Below are positions 35,527 through 47,613 of a DNA stretch of 64,000 nucleotides, piece by piece. This stretch comes from Blepharisma japonicum. Lineage: Eukaryota > Ciliophora > Heterotrichea > Heterotrichida > Blepharismidae. Both the position numbers and the translations under genes were made by a program. Below the pieces are notes generated by a model. The model worked only from the letters and a program-made list of their open reading frames with translations. It had not been told where the DNA came from and did not search any database. Where the stretch lies: positions 1 through 64,000 of the forward strand of contig CATKHK010000036.1 in assembly GCA_949751835.1 (NCBI GenBank). Reading direction: 5' to 3'. Position 1 is the stretch's first letter; every line of letters starts with the position of its first letter.

Positions 35527-37743
35527 TTATGTATGCCTACAAATAAGGTTTTTCATCGTCCAGACTTGTGACATTATTCCCTGCCTGTCGTCAGGATCAA
35601 TTTTCAGCTCATTTAGCGTCACTTCGAATAAATTCACATATTTATTGAACTCTTTTATAGTGATTCCCCTCTGATGATGAGCAGTTCTTAGCTTTCTTCT
35701 TAAATCCAAATTGATCCTCCCTCCTACAATTTTAAACATCCCGTTCACAATCAATTTGAAGCTGTCCAGCGTAGAATTCGCAAAATATTTATTCAATAAA
35801 TCGCATGCCAGAACTTTATTATAGAGAGAGACTATAAATTTATTCCAAAACTCAGTGCCTCCATATTTTCTAATCACATCTTTATCCCTAATTTTTGCCA
35901 TTTTTATGTTCATAGTCATTTCATCGAAACTTTCAACAGCTTCACTAAAATGTTTCTTTACACATTGGAAGCTTTTATTTGTAGAAGGACTGGCTTGTTC
36001 TAAGCTTCCAGTTGATAAAGACTCATTCAAAATCAATTCTGGAGAATTTATAGGTGAGGTGACATTTCTATAAGGATATTTCAACGTATTATAATAATTG
36101 TGTATGCTATCTTGCTTATTAAACGAGGGCAGAAACCCAAATGTTTTTTGTTTTTTTAAGTTTTCGATTTTGTCTTGGACCTTGCTCATTCTTTCCAGCA
36201 AATCTTTTTCTGAGACTTGATTTTGCTCGAATCTTTTGGGTTTTGACCTTATTTTAAAAGGACATGGTATAAATTCTTCTTTAGGTGACTCAATTTTATT
36301 AAAGTCTAATATTTCTTTTATGTCTGGCTCAGCGCTGATTGGAGTTCCTGGCTTATCAAGATTTTCATTGGCTTTGGGAACTTCAAGCCTCGACCTGGAC
36401 CTTCTCCTTGACCTTTCTATTTCAAGAGGTGCTACAAATTCTGTTATATGCTCTTTGCAATCTAATAAATATCATTTATTGTTTTTATCTCTTACAAAAT
36501 CAAGGACAATCCCTTTTAAATTTTTTTCATAAAACAGCTGAGCATTTAAAAAATCTATGATTTGCTCAGTCATTGCTTCAACTTCAGGAATTTTTAAATA
36601 ATCTTCACTTGCAAAGCAGCTTTCTATATCAGTTGTTAAAACTAAAAATGCTTTATTCCTCTCTTCCTGTGTATCAGCAATCGTGCTGACTGTGCTTGTG
36701 TTACCTAAATCGTTGCTTTTTCCTTGGGATGAGGTAAAGCTGCTATTTATTTCTGGGCTGTTTTCGCTACGGATAATTATCTTAGGTATTTTTTTTTTGA
36801 AAAATCTTTTGTTTTCTTTGAAGCTTAAAGTTACACTTTTATTGAGTCTAGAGTTTTCATTTTTGGAGTCTTCTCTTATAGGGTCTAGAGAAAGGTCTCG
36901 AGAATCTCTTGATTTTTTTAAGGTCAATGTCATACTTTTGTGCATAAATTCATTCCGTTTATCATAATCATACTCTTTTTTTTTGGGTAAATTTTTATTT
37001 AAAACTCTATAAGGATTATTTACGGATTGAGAAATTGGTAGAAGCATTTTTGAGTATTGGAAGTCAATGACTTTGTGTAGTAATTTATTTGATTTATGCC
37101 CTAAGTTTGATGAAAATGTGAGAGCTCTTTTGCTTGATCTTATGATGATTTTTTTTCGGTTTGTAATTGAAAAATATTTTATTTTTGAGCCGATTTTCCA
37201 CAAAATCCTTGTAATTGTAGCTGGATTTGATTTATTTGGGACGAATTCTTGGAGAATGGCATAATGAACTGAATTTTCTAAATATTTCCTTGCAGAATCG
37301 TAATCAAAAATAGGGATCACATCAGTTTCTGGACTTTTAAAGCAGAATAAAGGGTAACCATTATCGTTCTGAAAGGCTGTAGTTTCAAAAAATCCATCTA
37401 AAGTAGTTTCGGTCGATTCTATACGCTTTTCCTTTTGATTTTGAATTAAATATAGCTTATTCTCCAGTTTGATTAGAGTTACTGGTATATTTGCATTAAT
37501 TTGGTTATAGTTTGAAAGCTTCGCAAATAATGTGAAAATTCTTAGTTTCTGAAAAAAAGCTGTTTTAGGTAATAAATTGTTGATCCTACATATCATTCCG
37601 TTTTCTGGAGTCGAACACTGGAAACTTTTAGAAGACTCTGTGATTAAGCTTCTCAAATCTTCTCCGAAATGCATAATTTCTTTTCTTTCACAAGCGCTTT
37701 GATTGATTGTGTTGATACGTTCTAAGATTTTCGGAATATCCAT
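35527..37743 (-). CDS. Large protein with C-terminal truncated-hemoglobin-like domain, paralogue 2
   Basis: 738 residues from the ATG at 37743 (MDIPKILERIN, aligning with both paralogues; an upstream ATG at 37770 would add nine residues). Two UGA-Trp codons lie in conserved places, after TRIL and before YLLDCKE. The centre is longer than in the others and rich in Ser, Arg and Lys. The globin-like end spans about 626-738: KYGGTEFWNKF, SLYNKVL, GGRINLDLRRKL, RTAHHQRGI with the candidate proximal His, LICRHT. It is convergent with paralogue 1 (stops 116 bases apart) and in tandem with paralogue 3. Confidence 0.72.
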
Positions 37744-37951
37744 GCCTCTATTATTAGCCAGGTTATACAAAAAATTTTTAAAATAATTTCATTTGTGAAG
37801 CTATTTATACAGTATTGTCCGCTAAGATTATATCTAAAAATTTCTTTCTCAAAATCTATAAAATCATTTTTTTATTAAAGGAGACCTATCTTATATCTTA
37901 GGCTGGCACTTTTATTAATTTTATTTATTAAAATATTTCTAAAATATTATT

Positions 37952-39985
37952 TTAATATTCTTTTCGGCATATAAGCCCTTTCATCAGCTTGATTTCTGAC
38001 ATAATGCCTTGCTTATCATCCTCTTCTACATTAAGCTCAGTTAAAGTAAGCTCCATTAAGTTAGTATAGCAATTGAATTCTTCTGAAGTAATTCCTTTCG
38101 CAAGATGGGAAGCTTTTAATTTTCTTCTTAAATCCATATTAATTTTCGCAGAAACTATCTTAAACATCCCATCAACAATTTGCTCAAAACTTTCAACAGT
38201 TGAAGTGGCGAAGTGTCGGTTCAACAAAGGAGTTGATAGGATTTTGTTATATAAGGAGACCACAAACCTCCCCCAAAAATCCTTTCCTCCGTATTTTTTC
38301 ATAATATCTTGCTGTTTTATTTTTGAAATTTTTATGTTCATGGCCATTTCTTCATAGTTGTCGACCCCAGCCATGACGACATTTCTGGTATATTGAAGGT
38401 CTTTATCATCTTTATCAGGGCATTCTGAGTCAAACCCCATAGGACATTTCATCTTCGCAGAGGCTGGTTTTGGCCCTGTCAGCTCACTGAATGTATAAAA
38501 CGATTTGCAGTACTCTTTAATGCTTTCCTCTTTACTCATTTGGGTTATCGGAGATTTCAATTGGTTTATCCTGTCTATTTTTTCATTGACTTTATTTAGC
38601 CTCTCTATAAACTCTTTTTCACTAACTGAGTTGAAGTCGATTTTTTTGGGTTTTGAACGAATTTTAAATGGGCAGCTTGTCATTTCATTTATTGGGTCGT
38701 ATTCTTCTCCATCTGACTCTACTTTTATTTCAGCAGCTGACTCTGGCATATCTTGCTGAGATACTGCCGTTGTGTAGCTCATATCCATAGTTGGCATAGT
38801 TTTTGAAGGCTCCAATTTTCTGCTCAATCGCTTTGAACTTTCGCATTCCAAGGTCATTGGGCATTCAGTGCAATAATCATTGCAATGCAATAAATACCAA
38901 ACATTATTTTTATCCTTAACGAAATCAAGTACAATTCCCCTTATATTTCTATGTTTAAACGTTTCTGAGTTCAAAAAATCGACTAGTTGCTCAGCCATAT
39001 GCTCGATTTCTGGAATTTTAATATAATTTTCACTTGCGTAGCAGCTTTCTACATCTTTGGTCAAGACCAAGAAATCTTTATTTCTTTCTTTTACGTTAAA
39101 TTCATTTGGTAAAGGGCTGAAGTCAACTTCTTCTCTGGCTTTTGGAAGCGTTGCAAACGATTTGAAAATTTTGTTTTCATCGCTTTTAGACTCTTCTCTT
39201 ATAGTGGCTAAAGCTCTAAGTTTATTTGGGACTTTTGCTTTAAATGGGTTATTTACAGACTGTGAGGCTGGAAGTATCATAGTTGAGTACCTGAAATCAG
39301 GAGGAATGGTGCTTAAAATTTTATTTCGCTTTGAAGAAGCACTTGATGATATTGTGGTGGATTTTTTGATTGATCTTATAAAAGCTTTTTTTCTGTTAGT
39401 AATAGTAAAATATTTAGTTTTCATGCCAAGCCGCCAGAGGACCCTTGTTATTATAGCTGGGTTAGTTTTGCTTTGGATAAAGTGCTGAATCGATGCATCT
39501 TCTTCAGAAAGGTTTCAGGTTTTAAGGGCGCTGTCCTGGCTAAACAAAACCTTCATACTTTTTTCTGGGACTTTATATATGAAACTTGGGAATCCTGTAT
39601 CATTTTTAGCAGTTGTCAAACTAAAAAATTCATCTTTTGTACACTCTCTTATCTGTATAGTTTTTTTTTCTTTCTTGTGCTGAATCAGGTATAAATTGTG
39701 GTCAATTCTCATCATAGTAGTAGGTACACTGACATTAGGCTTAGTGGAGTTTGGATGTTTTACAAAAATGTTGATCAGGTCAAGCTCCTGATGGGCTCCT
39801 TGCTTCTGGAGTAAATTGTTAACCCTGCATATCATGTTGTTTTCTGGGCTCAAACAGTGGAAATTTTTTGAAGATTCTGTGATTAGGTTTCTTAAGTCTT
39901 CACCGAAGTGCACAATTTCATCGCGCTCATACTCGTTTTGGTGGATGTCATTAAGATGTTCCAAAATCTTTGGAATGTCGTCCAT
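37952..39985 (-). CDS. Large protein with C-terminal truncated-hemoglobin-like domain, paralogue 3
   Basis: 677 residues, UAA stop. It shares all the blocks of its paralogues: MDDIPKILEHLN, TRVLW with UGA-Trp, KYFTITNRKK, SVNNPFK, EQLVDFLN, GIVLDFVKDKNNVWYLLHC, CPFKIRSKPKK. The globin-like end spans about 564-677 (KYGGKDFWGRF, SLYNKIL, KASHLAKGI with the candidate proximal His, LICRKEY). The G-G pair of the loop is changed to VSAK here. A short Cys-containing segment (CNDYCTECPMTLEC) lies in the middle and could be tested for metal binding. Gene order suggests local duplication with one inversion. Confidence 0.72.
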
Positions 39986-40905
39986 TTCTTTTTATAATTA
40001 TATATGAAGCAGTCAGTATGAACAATAGTGAAGCATCTTTAGGAAAATTTTAAAATTGGGCCAAAATTTAAGGGAATGATCAGGCTAAAATAATTTAATC
40101 TTAAGTTTATAAGCTATTAACGATATCGTATTATATTCAAATAACGAAATAGCGATTTATGTAGTAAGGGCAAAGGAATAGGCTTAGATTGTTAAATAAG
40201 GAATGATTAAATTTAAGAATGATCAACACACCTGTGAGTAAAAGAAGAGTGAAGAATGGATTTTATGTGGTTTTGAAAAGCATAACTATTTATGTTTATT
40301 GTATAATTGATAATGCTAATAAATTCGATAGAATAAAGTTGTAAAAAATATGAAAACACTGAGGATTTTCTTTTTAAAGATTTTTTCTTATTATCTCCCT
40401 ATTATTTTAGGTCTTAATATTTGTGATCGAAAATATTTCTTATCTCATTTTGAATAAATAAAAATGGCATAATGCCATAAAAAATCACTACAAAATTTAA
40501 TTGATTTACAAATTAAAATAGTCTAATATAATAATAAAAAAAATTAAGAAAAGGGTGCCTTGATTCCTCATTTATCTGAACAATTCTTTTTAAAATATCA
40601 AAGATAAACTACTGATTTTTATTTTTCTTTACTTTATATAAAAGACCATTTGGCTGGCTATCGCTTATATTGTTTCTTTTCTTAATTTTGTTGACCAGAA
40701 GCAAAATTAGTGGTAGCATTTTTAAGTTTTAATTAATTTAAAACTTTCATCTGAATTAAGCTTGTGTAGGTTTAAAATTCTGTATATTTTGTAGATGTAA
40801 ATGAAGAAGCTTTAATTACGTTATAAATCCGATTCTCTAGTATTATAAAATTAATATATTTATATATTCATCAATTGAAATAGCCGATATTATTTATATG
40901 AATCA
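39986..40905. other. AT-rich spacer, no clear gene
   Basis: 920 bases with no supported gene. A 43-codon + strand frame starts at ATG 40220 (MINTPVSKRRVKNGF...) but has no support beyond length. Confidence 0.5.
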
Positions 40906-41577
40906 TTAGTTAGCTGCTGAAACAAAGACTTGCAAAATTGTTTTATTTTGAATCTTATACTCAGCCAATGAAAGTTCATTATGCAGCTCTCTTCCACTAA
41001 AAAACATCCTCAATCTCCCCAAATCTGCGTTATGATGCTTCGAAAAATTTTCTTTGACGCTTAAAATAGAATCAAGAGATGATACATTCAAGGTCAAATC
41101 GCTGCAGGCTGTAGATCGCAAAATAATTTGTATGATTTCTGCTTTTGCTGGTTTAGCTGATTTCTGAACAAATTTTGGGACACCATACTTCAATGGTTCA
41201 TTGATTACGTATGGAGGTAAATCATACCTTTTCCCACTTTCATCGAAGCAAATCATTAATAATCCATCATACATACTTAATCCTGCTGCTGTAACTATTT
41301 GTGCTGAAATCATTTCATTAGGCTCATTGCAGGCTTCTCGGAGTGCTTTTCATGCCAGGGGATTTCCTTCTACCCTAGTTTCCCAAAATTCATCGATTTT
41401 TTTTGAGACTTCGTCTTTTGTGCATTCACTTTCCCAGGCTGGGGTTTTTTTACAGCCTTTTCCTGAAGTTTTGATATCTAAGTAAATCTAACCATGAATC
41501 AATATCTTAAAGTTTCCAACTTTTCTACTAACAACATTATCTGATGTTAAATTTTGGCAACTGCAGCCAGATCCCAT
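40906..41577 (-). CDS. UBTD1/2-like ubiquitin-domain protein, one 15-nt intron
   Basis: 218 residues after removing the intron at 41478-41492. The start MGSGCSC predicts N-myristoylation at Gly2 and palmitoylation at nearby Cys, as in animal UBTD proteins that start MGGCVG. The middle matches the UBTD N-domain (KIDEFWETRVEGNPLAWKAL, with Trp by UGA; AQIVTAAGLSMYDGLLMICF; GKRYDLPPYVI). A ubiquitin-like fold ends the protein (LRMFFSGRELHNELSLAEYKIQNKTILQVFV). UBTD proteins interact with ubiquitin-conjugating enzymes at membranes. The Met at 41313 lies well inside the conserved region and is not the start. Confidence 0.88.
41478..41492 (-). other. 15-nt intron in the UBTD-like gene
   Basis: On the coding strand it reads GTTAGATTTACTTAG. 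Removing it joins the MGSGCSC exon to the main frame. Left in, its UAG would close the frame. Confidence 0.85.
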
Positions 41578-42098
41578 CTTTATTTTATATTCAATTAAAT
41601 TTTCGTTGAATATTCACACTAGAATTTGTTCAATATGCTCTGAAGTAAATTATTATGATATTTTTATTACTGAAGTAATTGATGTATAAAGAGAGATTTA
41701 TTATAGATAATAAAATTAAAGCAATTATGGATTCTTTTGTATATATTCTTTACGATAGAATCTAATTAATTTTCCGAATAGATTTTAGAAAATTTCAGAA
41801 TTCTCTTTTTTGTACAGTAAATAATTAATTTAAATTTTCAACATAATAGTTCATTATTATGAGAAATAAATCGTTATCTTTTTTGGAATATATATATTGC
41901 TAGCTAATTTAACATTTTTAAAAGAACTTTATTTCTCCATGATCACTTACGATAAAAAATTCTAATTATTGGACTTTGAAGCTGAAATTTATTTTCAAAA
42001 AATCTATAGAGAAAGCAAGCATACATAAAAATTATTGCTGTCAAATAATATTAATTAAATGAAATAGACAATTATACCTTATTAGAATTAATTTACTT
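41578..42098. other. AT-rich spacer
   Basis: No gene is seen between the UBTD-like gene and the short tandem repeat. Confidence 0.5.
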
Positions 42099-42156
42099 AA
42101 TATTCTTTTTCATTTCTCATTGACTTTAATATTCTTTTTCATCTCTCATTGACTTT
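42099..42156. repeat. Two tandem copies of a 29-bp unit
   Basis: The unit AATATTCTTTTTCAT(T/C)TCTCATTGACTTT occurs twice in direct succession. It overlaps the 3' end of the small frame on the minus strand and repeats its last codons outside it. Confidence 0.7.
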
Positions 42157-42404
42157 AATTTCCTTAAAGCTGGGTTTACGAAGAACCATGTTCGCACCCA
42201 TATTATATTGGGTGAAGCCGAAATTTTATTAATAAAAATGATAGAATAATCGATTACAATAAGGCTAGGCATCAAACGTACCATTAAGGAACGAAGATGG
42301 AATTGTAGACATCCTGGAAACTTCGCTGTATGTATAAATAACTGCTTACAAATAAAGTGTTTTAAATAGCTCGCCATATAAATGGTGAGTCCTCACAATC
42401 TCAT
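42126..42404 (-). CDS. Possible small hydrophobic protein
   Basis: 92 codons from the ATG at 42404 to UAA, with one UGA-Trp (MRLWGLTIYM). The region has a higher GC content than the surrounding spacer and a hydrophobic centre (LMPSLIVIDYSIIFI). No homology is recognised. The same stretch contains a small perfect hairpin (CACCCA...TGGGTG near 42198), so a structured RNA is an alternative. Weak call. Confidence 0.3.
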
Positions 42405-43174
42405 AGCACAAACTGAGAAAAAATGAATGAATATTATGAAAAGAAAACGATTAAATTCAAAATTGCATACAAACAATTAGCATATTAAAGAGGATTTTGG
42501 GGTTATAATTAAAATAAAAGTTAGCATAGGTGAAATTTAAAAATTAATATTATAAAACTTCCTATATGAGATGGTATTAAAATGAAATTTTTCTTCAATC
42601 AATCAATATTCAAAATATAAATTAAAATTGCTTAATATATGAATAAATGCTTAGTCCTATTAGAAGACTACCTAAATATTTCTCCAAATTAGATTAGATA
42701 ATTCAAATAATTTTCAAAGGAAAGGTTAAGGAACTTCTCAAAGTATACTGGTATCGCAGCTCATTTGCATAAACTTATTTGTGGGTTCTTGAGAAGTTTT
42801 GAAGTAGAGATCAAAGGAATTATTGGAAAAATCATTAAAATAATTTATTGGTGATTAAAAGGTTTAAGCATAATTAAATTAGCATGAGTAACTAATATTT
42901 TCTTGATTACGTAAAGCTTAGTGGAATTTGCCTTATGGTATTTATTGAATGCGCTATCTAATTGTCATAATACCTTGAAGCAGTCTGTTTTTAATTACTT
43001 GAAGTGCTCATTTTCGCATTGGCAATCGAGTTATCTCGCAAATTGAAGTATTATTTATAAGTGATTTTTCCAAATATTTATTAATGATACATAAGGCATA
43101 CCCATTATAGGCTTCAGCTCATATTTAAAAATTGTTATTTTTGTTTTTCATATTTATGCTAGATATGTACATAT
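42405..43174. other. AT-rich spacer
   Basis: 770 bases upstream of the membrane glycoprotein gene. No gene is seen. Confidence 0.5.
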
Positions 43175-44122
43175 ATGAATCCATTAATAGGCAAAAGAAA
43201 AGGCGTTAAAGCTACAATTTTATGCCTACTCCTTGGCTTAGGACTTATAGGGTCGCTAATCTATGGAATATACTTACTTGTAGTCTCCCTAGAAGACCCT
43301 CATTCAGCAGAGATAATCGGTTTAGAAGAAATGATCAATAAGTGAGAAGCGTCAATTCCCAACTTTGAAAATCTTACAGTTTTACTCACCCCTGATAAAG
43401 GATCGCAAGTTTATCTAAATCCTTCTATAATTGATGATGGTAAATTCCATAAATTATCCCTGCCTAACTATCCTCACTTAAAATACTTTAGAAATGGCAC
43501 TTTAATTGAATCATCTTATAAGGATTACAATATGATTCATAATCCAAAAGACTATAATGAATACAACGTTACAGTCAACATGACTCTTCATATTTCTTCT
43601 ATGAGCAATCCAAATTTTACAGCAGACTCTTATATGGAAAATATTGTTATTCATAAAAGGGAAAAATATCCTTTAAACATGAAAATGTGTGAAAATCATA
43701 ATACAGGGTATTTTAATGGGACTGTTCAATCTTGCTACTATCACTTTAACTTGACGAGAATGTGCTTAGAAGTCAATGAAACAACGCTGGAATTGGTAGA
43801 TTCTTACAGAAATGGCTGCGAAGGACTTGGGTTAGAGTATTATGAGCCCATGATATGGAGAAATTCAAATAATCCTCCAAATTATGAAACAAAAATTGTC
43901 TTAGAGGTGAGGTCAGAACTCGATCCTTATATTTATTTATCGAATTCTTCAAATACTGATTTTCCGCCAACTCAGACAGAATATGCGATTATTGGACTCG
44001 TTGTGCTTATAGTTTCAGCTTTACTTACCATCATTCCAGTGACTTATTTCTGCAAAAAGAAAAAACAAAAAAATTTGAGACATTTTGAATTGGAAATGTC
44101 TAATCGTCAAAATTACGCTTAA
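43175..44122 (+). CDS. Two-pass membrane glycoprotein, unknown family
   Basis: 315 residues, UAA stop, one UGA-Trp at 43342-43344 (MINKWEAS). A short basic N-terminus precedes a hydrophobic segment at about 13-36 (ATILCLLLGLGLIGSLIYGI). A luminal or extracellular domain follows with several N-x-S/T sites and a few Cys. A second membrane segment lies near 269-291 (EYAIIGLVVLIVSALLTIIP), and a basic cytosolic tail ends the protein. The layout resembles CDC50-type flippase subunits, but I do not see their signature motifs. It is convergent with the CHIP gene; the stops are 94 bases apart. Confidence 0.7.
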
Positions 44123-44216
44123 TTTTATTAATTAATTGAAATGCTAATTAAAATTGTATGTCTCTATAGTTCTCATTGATTGAAAATTCATAAGCCCATG
44201 GATTTCTAAATATTTT

Positions 44217-45026
44217 TTACTTTTCCAAAAATTCTTCAATAACTCTTTTTAGTGTTGTATTCGGGATTATTAAATTTCTTTCAAATGATTGACTATATAT
44301 AAAATACTTAGAAATTGGATCATAGCAGCCGTTACTCGTAACATGTGCCATTAAAGCATCCCTCTCATAGCTATTTCCAGGTGGCACTATAACAGGATCC
44401 AGCATCAAGTTTTTCGACAATGGGCATATCATAAAATCTGGAATACATTTGGGCTGCTCAACTGGAAACAGAATTTTCCTCAGTTGTTCCAATTTAGTCG
44501 TTTTTTCTGACTGAGAATTTCTTGTGTTATTCATTTCAATCTGCACAATAGAATCAAAAAGCACTTTCTTCTCATTTCTTTCGACTTCTTGAGTTTTGTA
44601 TCATAGCAGCTTTTTTCCTCTATAGAGATAGATGACTAAATCTTTTTCAAATCCACGCTTTTGCTGTCCTGAGCATAAAGAGATTGATCTGGATAATCGA
44701 CGGATTCCGCGCTCAATCATAGAAGTATCTTCTTCGAATTTTCCCAAGTGAAGTAAAGCTTGTCCACAGAGTAAATGGGCTTTTATATTTGTTTCTTGGA
44801 GTTCTATAGCAGTTTCAGCGTCTTTTCGGCACTATATTAAGATTACTTCTTCATAATTTCCTAATTTCTTGTGACAAAGCGCTCGGTTTGAGTAGAGATT
44901 TGAAGCATTTGAGCTTATATTCTAGGTGGGAAATACTATAGCTTGGGTGTAAAGTCTGATAGCATTTTCATAGCGTCCAGCTTTGAACATTTCGTTACCT
45001 TCTTCTTTGAGCTTTAAAGGATCCAT
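44217..45026 (-). CDS. STUB1: CHIP-like E3 ubiquitin ligase (TPR and U-box), two 15-nt introns
   Basis: 259 residues after splicing. Residues 1-130 are TPR repeats (MDPLKLKEEGNEMFKAGRYE, then AIRLYTQAI and NLYSNRALCHKKLGNYEE), which in CHIP bind the C-terminal tails of Hsp70 and Hsp90. A helical linker contains LLWYKTQE, where the UGA-coded Trp matches the KKRWN Trp of animal CHIP. The U-box is C-terminal (IPDFMICPLSKNLMLDPVIV, SYERDALMAHV, FERNLIIPNTTLKRVIEEFL). Length and order match CHIP/STUB1 well. The role is chaperone-linked ubiquitination of misfolded proteins in the cytosol. Confidence 0.9.
44832..44846 (-). other. 15-nt intron 2 of the CHIP-like gene
   Basis: GTAATCTTAATATAG on the coding strand. 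Removing it joins NYEE to CRKDAETAIE, a continuous TPR helix pair; retained, its UAG would stop translation. Confidence 0.9.
44922..44936 (-). other. 15-nt intron 1 of the CHIP-like gene
   Basis: GTATTTCCCACCTAG on the coding strand, placed between TQAI and NISSNASN; retained, it would close the frame. Confidence 0.9.
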
Positions 45027-45164
45027 TTTAATATATATTGATATTGATTTAAAAATTATAAATGAACAACTGAGAGTATTTTTAGAGGATTGAAATCATA
45101 AAAAAATTAAACTTGAGATATATTTTATTAAATTTCGAGGTAAATTTGTATAATAATAACTATA

Positions 45165-45420
45165 TGGAGGCGAAGAAATGTTTCGAGCAATACTGCACTC
45201 TTGAAGTCGATATAGCGTGCCTATGCACTGCTTCTAGAAGTTATTCATGCGCTCTGCATGCAATTGATTAATGCTTCTCATATCTTTGAATCTATTAGCC
45301 AGATGACAAAAGAAGATGTTCTCCTAAATATTATGAAGAAAGAAAACTTAGCTCCTCCTTTCTGCAAGAGTGTAAAACCATTGAAAAATCTAGAAATTGC
45401 ATTCTGAAATGAGAAAAAAA
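45165..45420 (+). pseudogene. Relic of the 5' end of a zinc-kelch gene
   Basis: Starts MEAKKCFEQYCTLEV with the full Cys pattern (C6, C11, C19, C21, C29, H32), then hits UAA at codon 36 and loses frame. It is closest to the gene at 59896, which also starts MEAKKC. No kelch part follows. Confidence 0.7.
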
Positions 45421-45718
45421 TTGTTTATATATATAAATTTTTTTTTTATTTTAATAATATTTAATAGCTAATTTTATTATATTTTAGATAATTGAGCTAT
45501 ATACAAAAAATTCCTAACATAAACTACCTCTATGAAATTTCAAAAGGGTTGACCGGCTTTCAGCCGCAATGAACAGTCAAAGCTCACGAAAGCAAAGCCT
45601 GGGTTTGTGCCTCCTCTCTCTAAAATTTAGGAAAATAAAACTAGATTTATAATAAAAGAATTTTTAAGAGATAATAGAGAAAGAGTATTAAATGATACCT
45701 ATTTATTAGCCAATTATT
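45421..45718. other. Spacer with a GC-rich hairpin island
   Basis: Positions 45548-45632 are far richer in G and C than the spacer around them. They contain two strong inverted repeats (CGGCTTTCAGCCG and GCTCACGAAAGC). It could be a structured RNA. The minus strand also reads as a short coding-like tail ending at UAG, so a gene fragment is possible. Confidence 0.35.
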
Positions 45719-47476
45719 TTAAGCCAGCTCATTTAATATTTTTTCCATCAAATTAAACTTGTAATGTCTAAGGCCACGGTTGCCATAGTATGCAATGTTT
45801 ATTGCTCCTTTATTATAAGCTGTATAAACTTGATAATAAGATTCACTTATTGTTGAGTCTGCAATTCGTCTCCAGACAGTGTCATTTGATACTTCGCTTT
45901 CATAGATTGATCCATTTAAACACTCAATTAAATACAATCTCTCTGCATTTATAAGAATCTTGTCGTTTTCACCTTTAAAATCATAAGGAATTATTGTGAA
46001 AATGCTTGTATCAATTGAATATCGTAAAAGATTTTTATTTACATGCCCAGAAATCAAAATATTCCCATTAAATATTACACTATTGCAACTGCGATCAGCT
46101 TGTGGAAGTGGGCATAATTTGATCCATTGCTTTTCATGCAAATCAAATCTCTCTGATAGAGTTAAAGATGATCAATTTTTATCAGCTCCTCCAAAGCAAT
46201 AAACACTATTATTGAAATAGATAGCTGATGATCATTTGCAAGAAGTTCCAGATGATAGTTGCTGAATGCTATAATTTTTATCAATTATTAATGAAATTCC
46301 AGAGCTCGGGGAACAACCAAAACAAAAAATATTACTATTAGGCAGCTGAGCAATGCATGTGCCATTATTTAGTGTTTCAGGAGTTTCTAACACCCTGGTT
46401 TCTTTACTATTATTTTCTGTATCATAAACAGTTAAATTAGTTCTATTGTTTTCCTCTTTAATTGCATAAAGAAATGCATTCTTGCAATAAGCATTCTTAT
46501 AATCCTGATATGCTTGCTGAATAAGTGGATCATAAATGCAGGCACCAATTTCGTAGATTTGGGAGGTTCTCCTAAAGTCCTGCTCTAATTCTGGGTTGTT
46601 TAGTCTAGTTAAAATTTCTACTGTCTTGTCTCTTAATTCTTGAATCTTTTGAGATTTTTCTGCTTCATTATTTTTTATCAGATCTTGAGTAATCTTAATT
46701 GTTAGATCTTTTTCATTTTCCATATTTAGTTTTATTTCTTTTTTTCAGTCTTCTAGATTTCGCTTCCTTTTTTTATTCTTATTTATCAGTTTAGAAATAG
46801 AGTCTTTGATGTTTCTTAGTTCATCATCCGTTCTATCAATAATCTTTTTATTCTCTTCACTGCCTGAATTGATAATTTTATTGTGTTCTTCAAGAGTATT
46901 TTCTATATTAGAAAGTCTTTTATTTAAATAAGCTTCAAATTTGCCTTCGATAAAACAATCAATCATGCTTTCAATTTTTTCGTTGAATCCACAAAATAAT
47001 TTTACATCGTTGCGCCATTCTTGATTAGCTGGGATCATTTTTTTTAATTTCTCAACAGCTTCATCAGGGTGTAAATTCAATAGTCCTAAAATTGGGTCCT
47101 GCTCTGATCTTGATAATTTTTGGGTTTGAGAAATTTTTATAAAATAGTTACTTATTTCAACTGAGATGGAATTAAAATTTTTCAAAAATTCTTCAGCTTC
47201 ATTCCTTGATTTAAACAAATGCTGGCTAAAGGATTCAAGGAATTTTCTTTTCAGCTTGCCATTTTTTGACTCTTCTTTTGCAAGAAACTTAAGAATTGCT
47301 TCTTTTGTTCCTTGATATGGTTCAACAAAAATAGAGTCAAAGACGTGGGTTCTGTTAGGCAGCTTCATATGCTTTCCGAAATGCAGTTCACAGGATAGAG
47401 TTGAAGGAGAGGTGCATCGGCATGTGTATTCAACCTCACGGTTGCACCCTGGCTCGAAGCATTGCATTAACTCCAT
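45719..47476 (-). CDS. Zinc-motif, coiled-coil, kelch-like protein
   Basis: 585 residues from the ATG at 47476 (MELMQCFEPGC, aligned with family starts; an upstream ATG at 47506 adds ten residues). The Cys/His motif is complete at 6, 11, 19, 21, 29, 32 and 36. A helical region spans about 45-300. A short conserved segment follows (NPELEQDFRRTSQIYE), also present in the genes at 59896 and 62149. Kelch-like blades end the protein (SNIFCFGC, SVYCFGGADKNW, QWIKLCPLPQADRSC, GNILISGH, SIYESEV). UGA-Trp codons occur at 46745, 46232 and 46170. It is the nearest intact relative of the two genes at the right end of the window. Confidence 0.85.
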
Positions 47477-47613
47477 ATAATTATTATATTGGCTTATTAA
47501 AGCCATTTCTTTTTATTGTCTAACAAAGCTAATTTAAATTGAGTCGTGTTTTTTAATATGATAAAAATTTCTAATCTTTTTTTTTTTTACAGCCTAAAGA
47601 TTTCATATTTGTT

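Noticed and set aside
42777-42863. Regulatory RNA or promoter elements in the long AT-rich spacers
   Set aside because: No motif recurs upstream of several genes strongly enough to support a call, apart from flanks copied by duplication.
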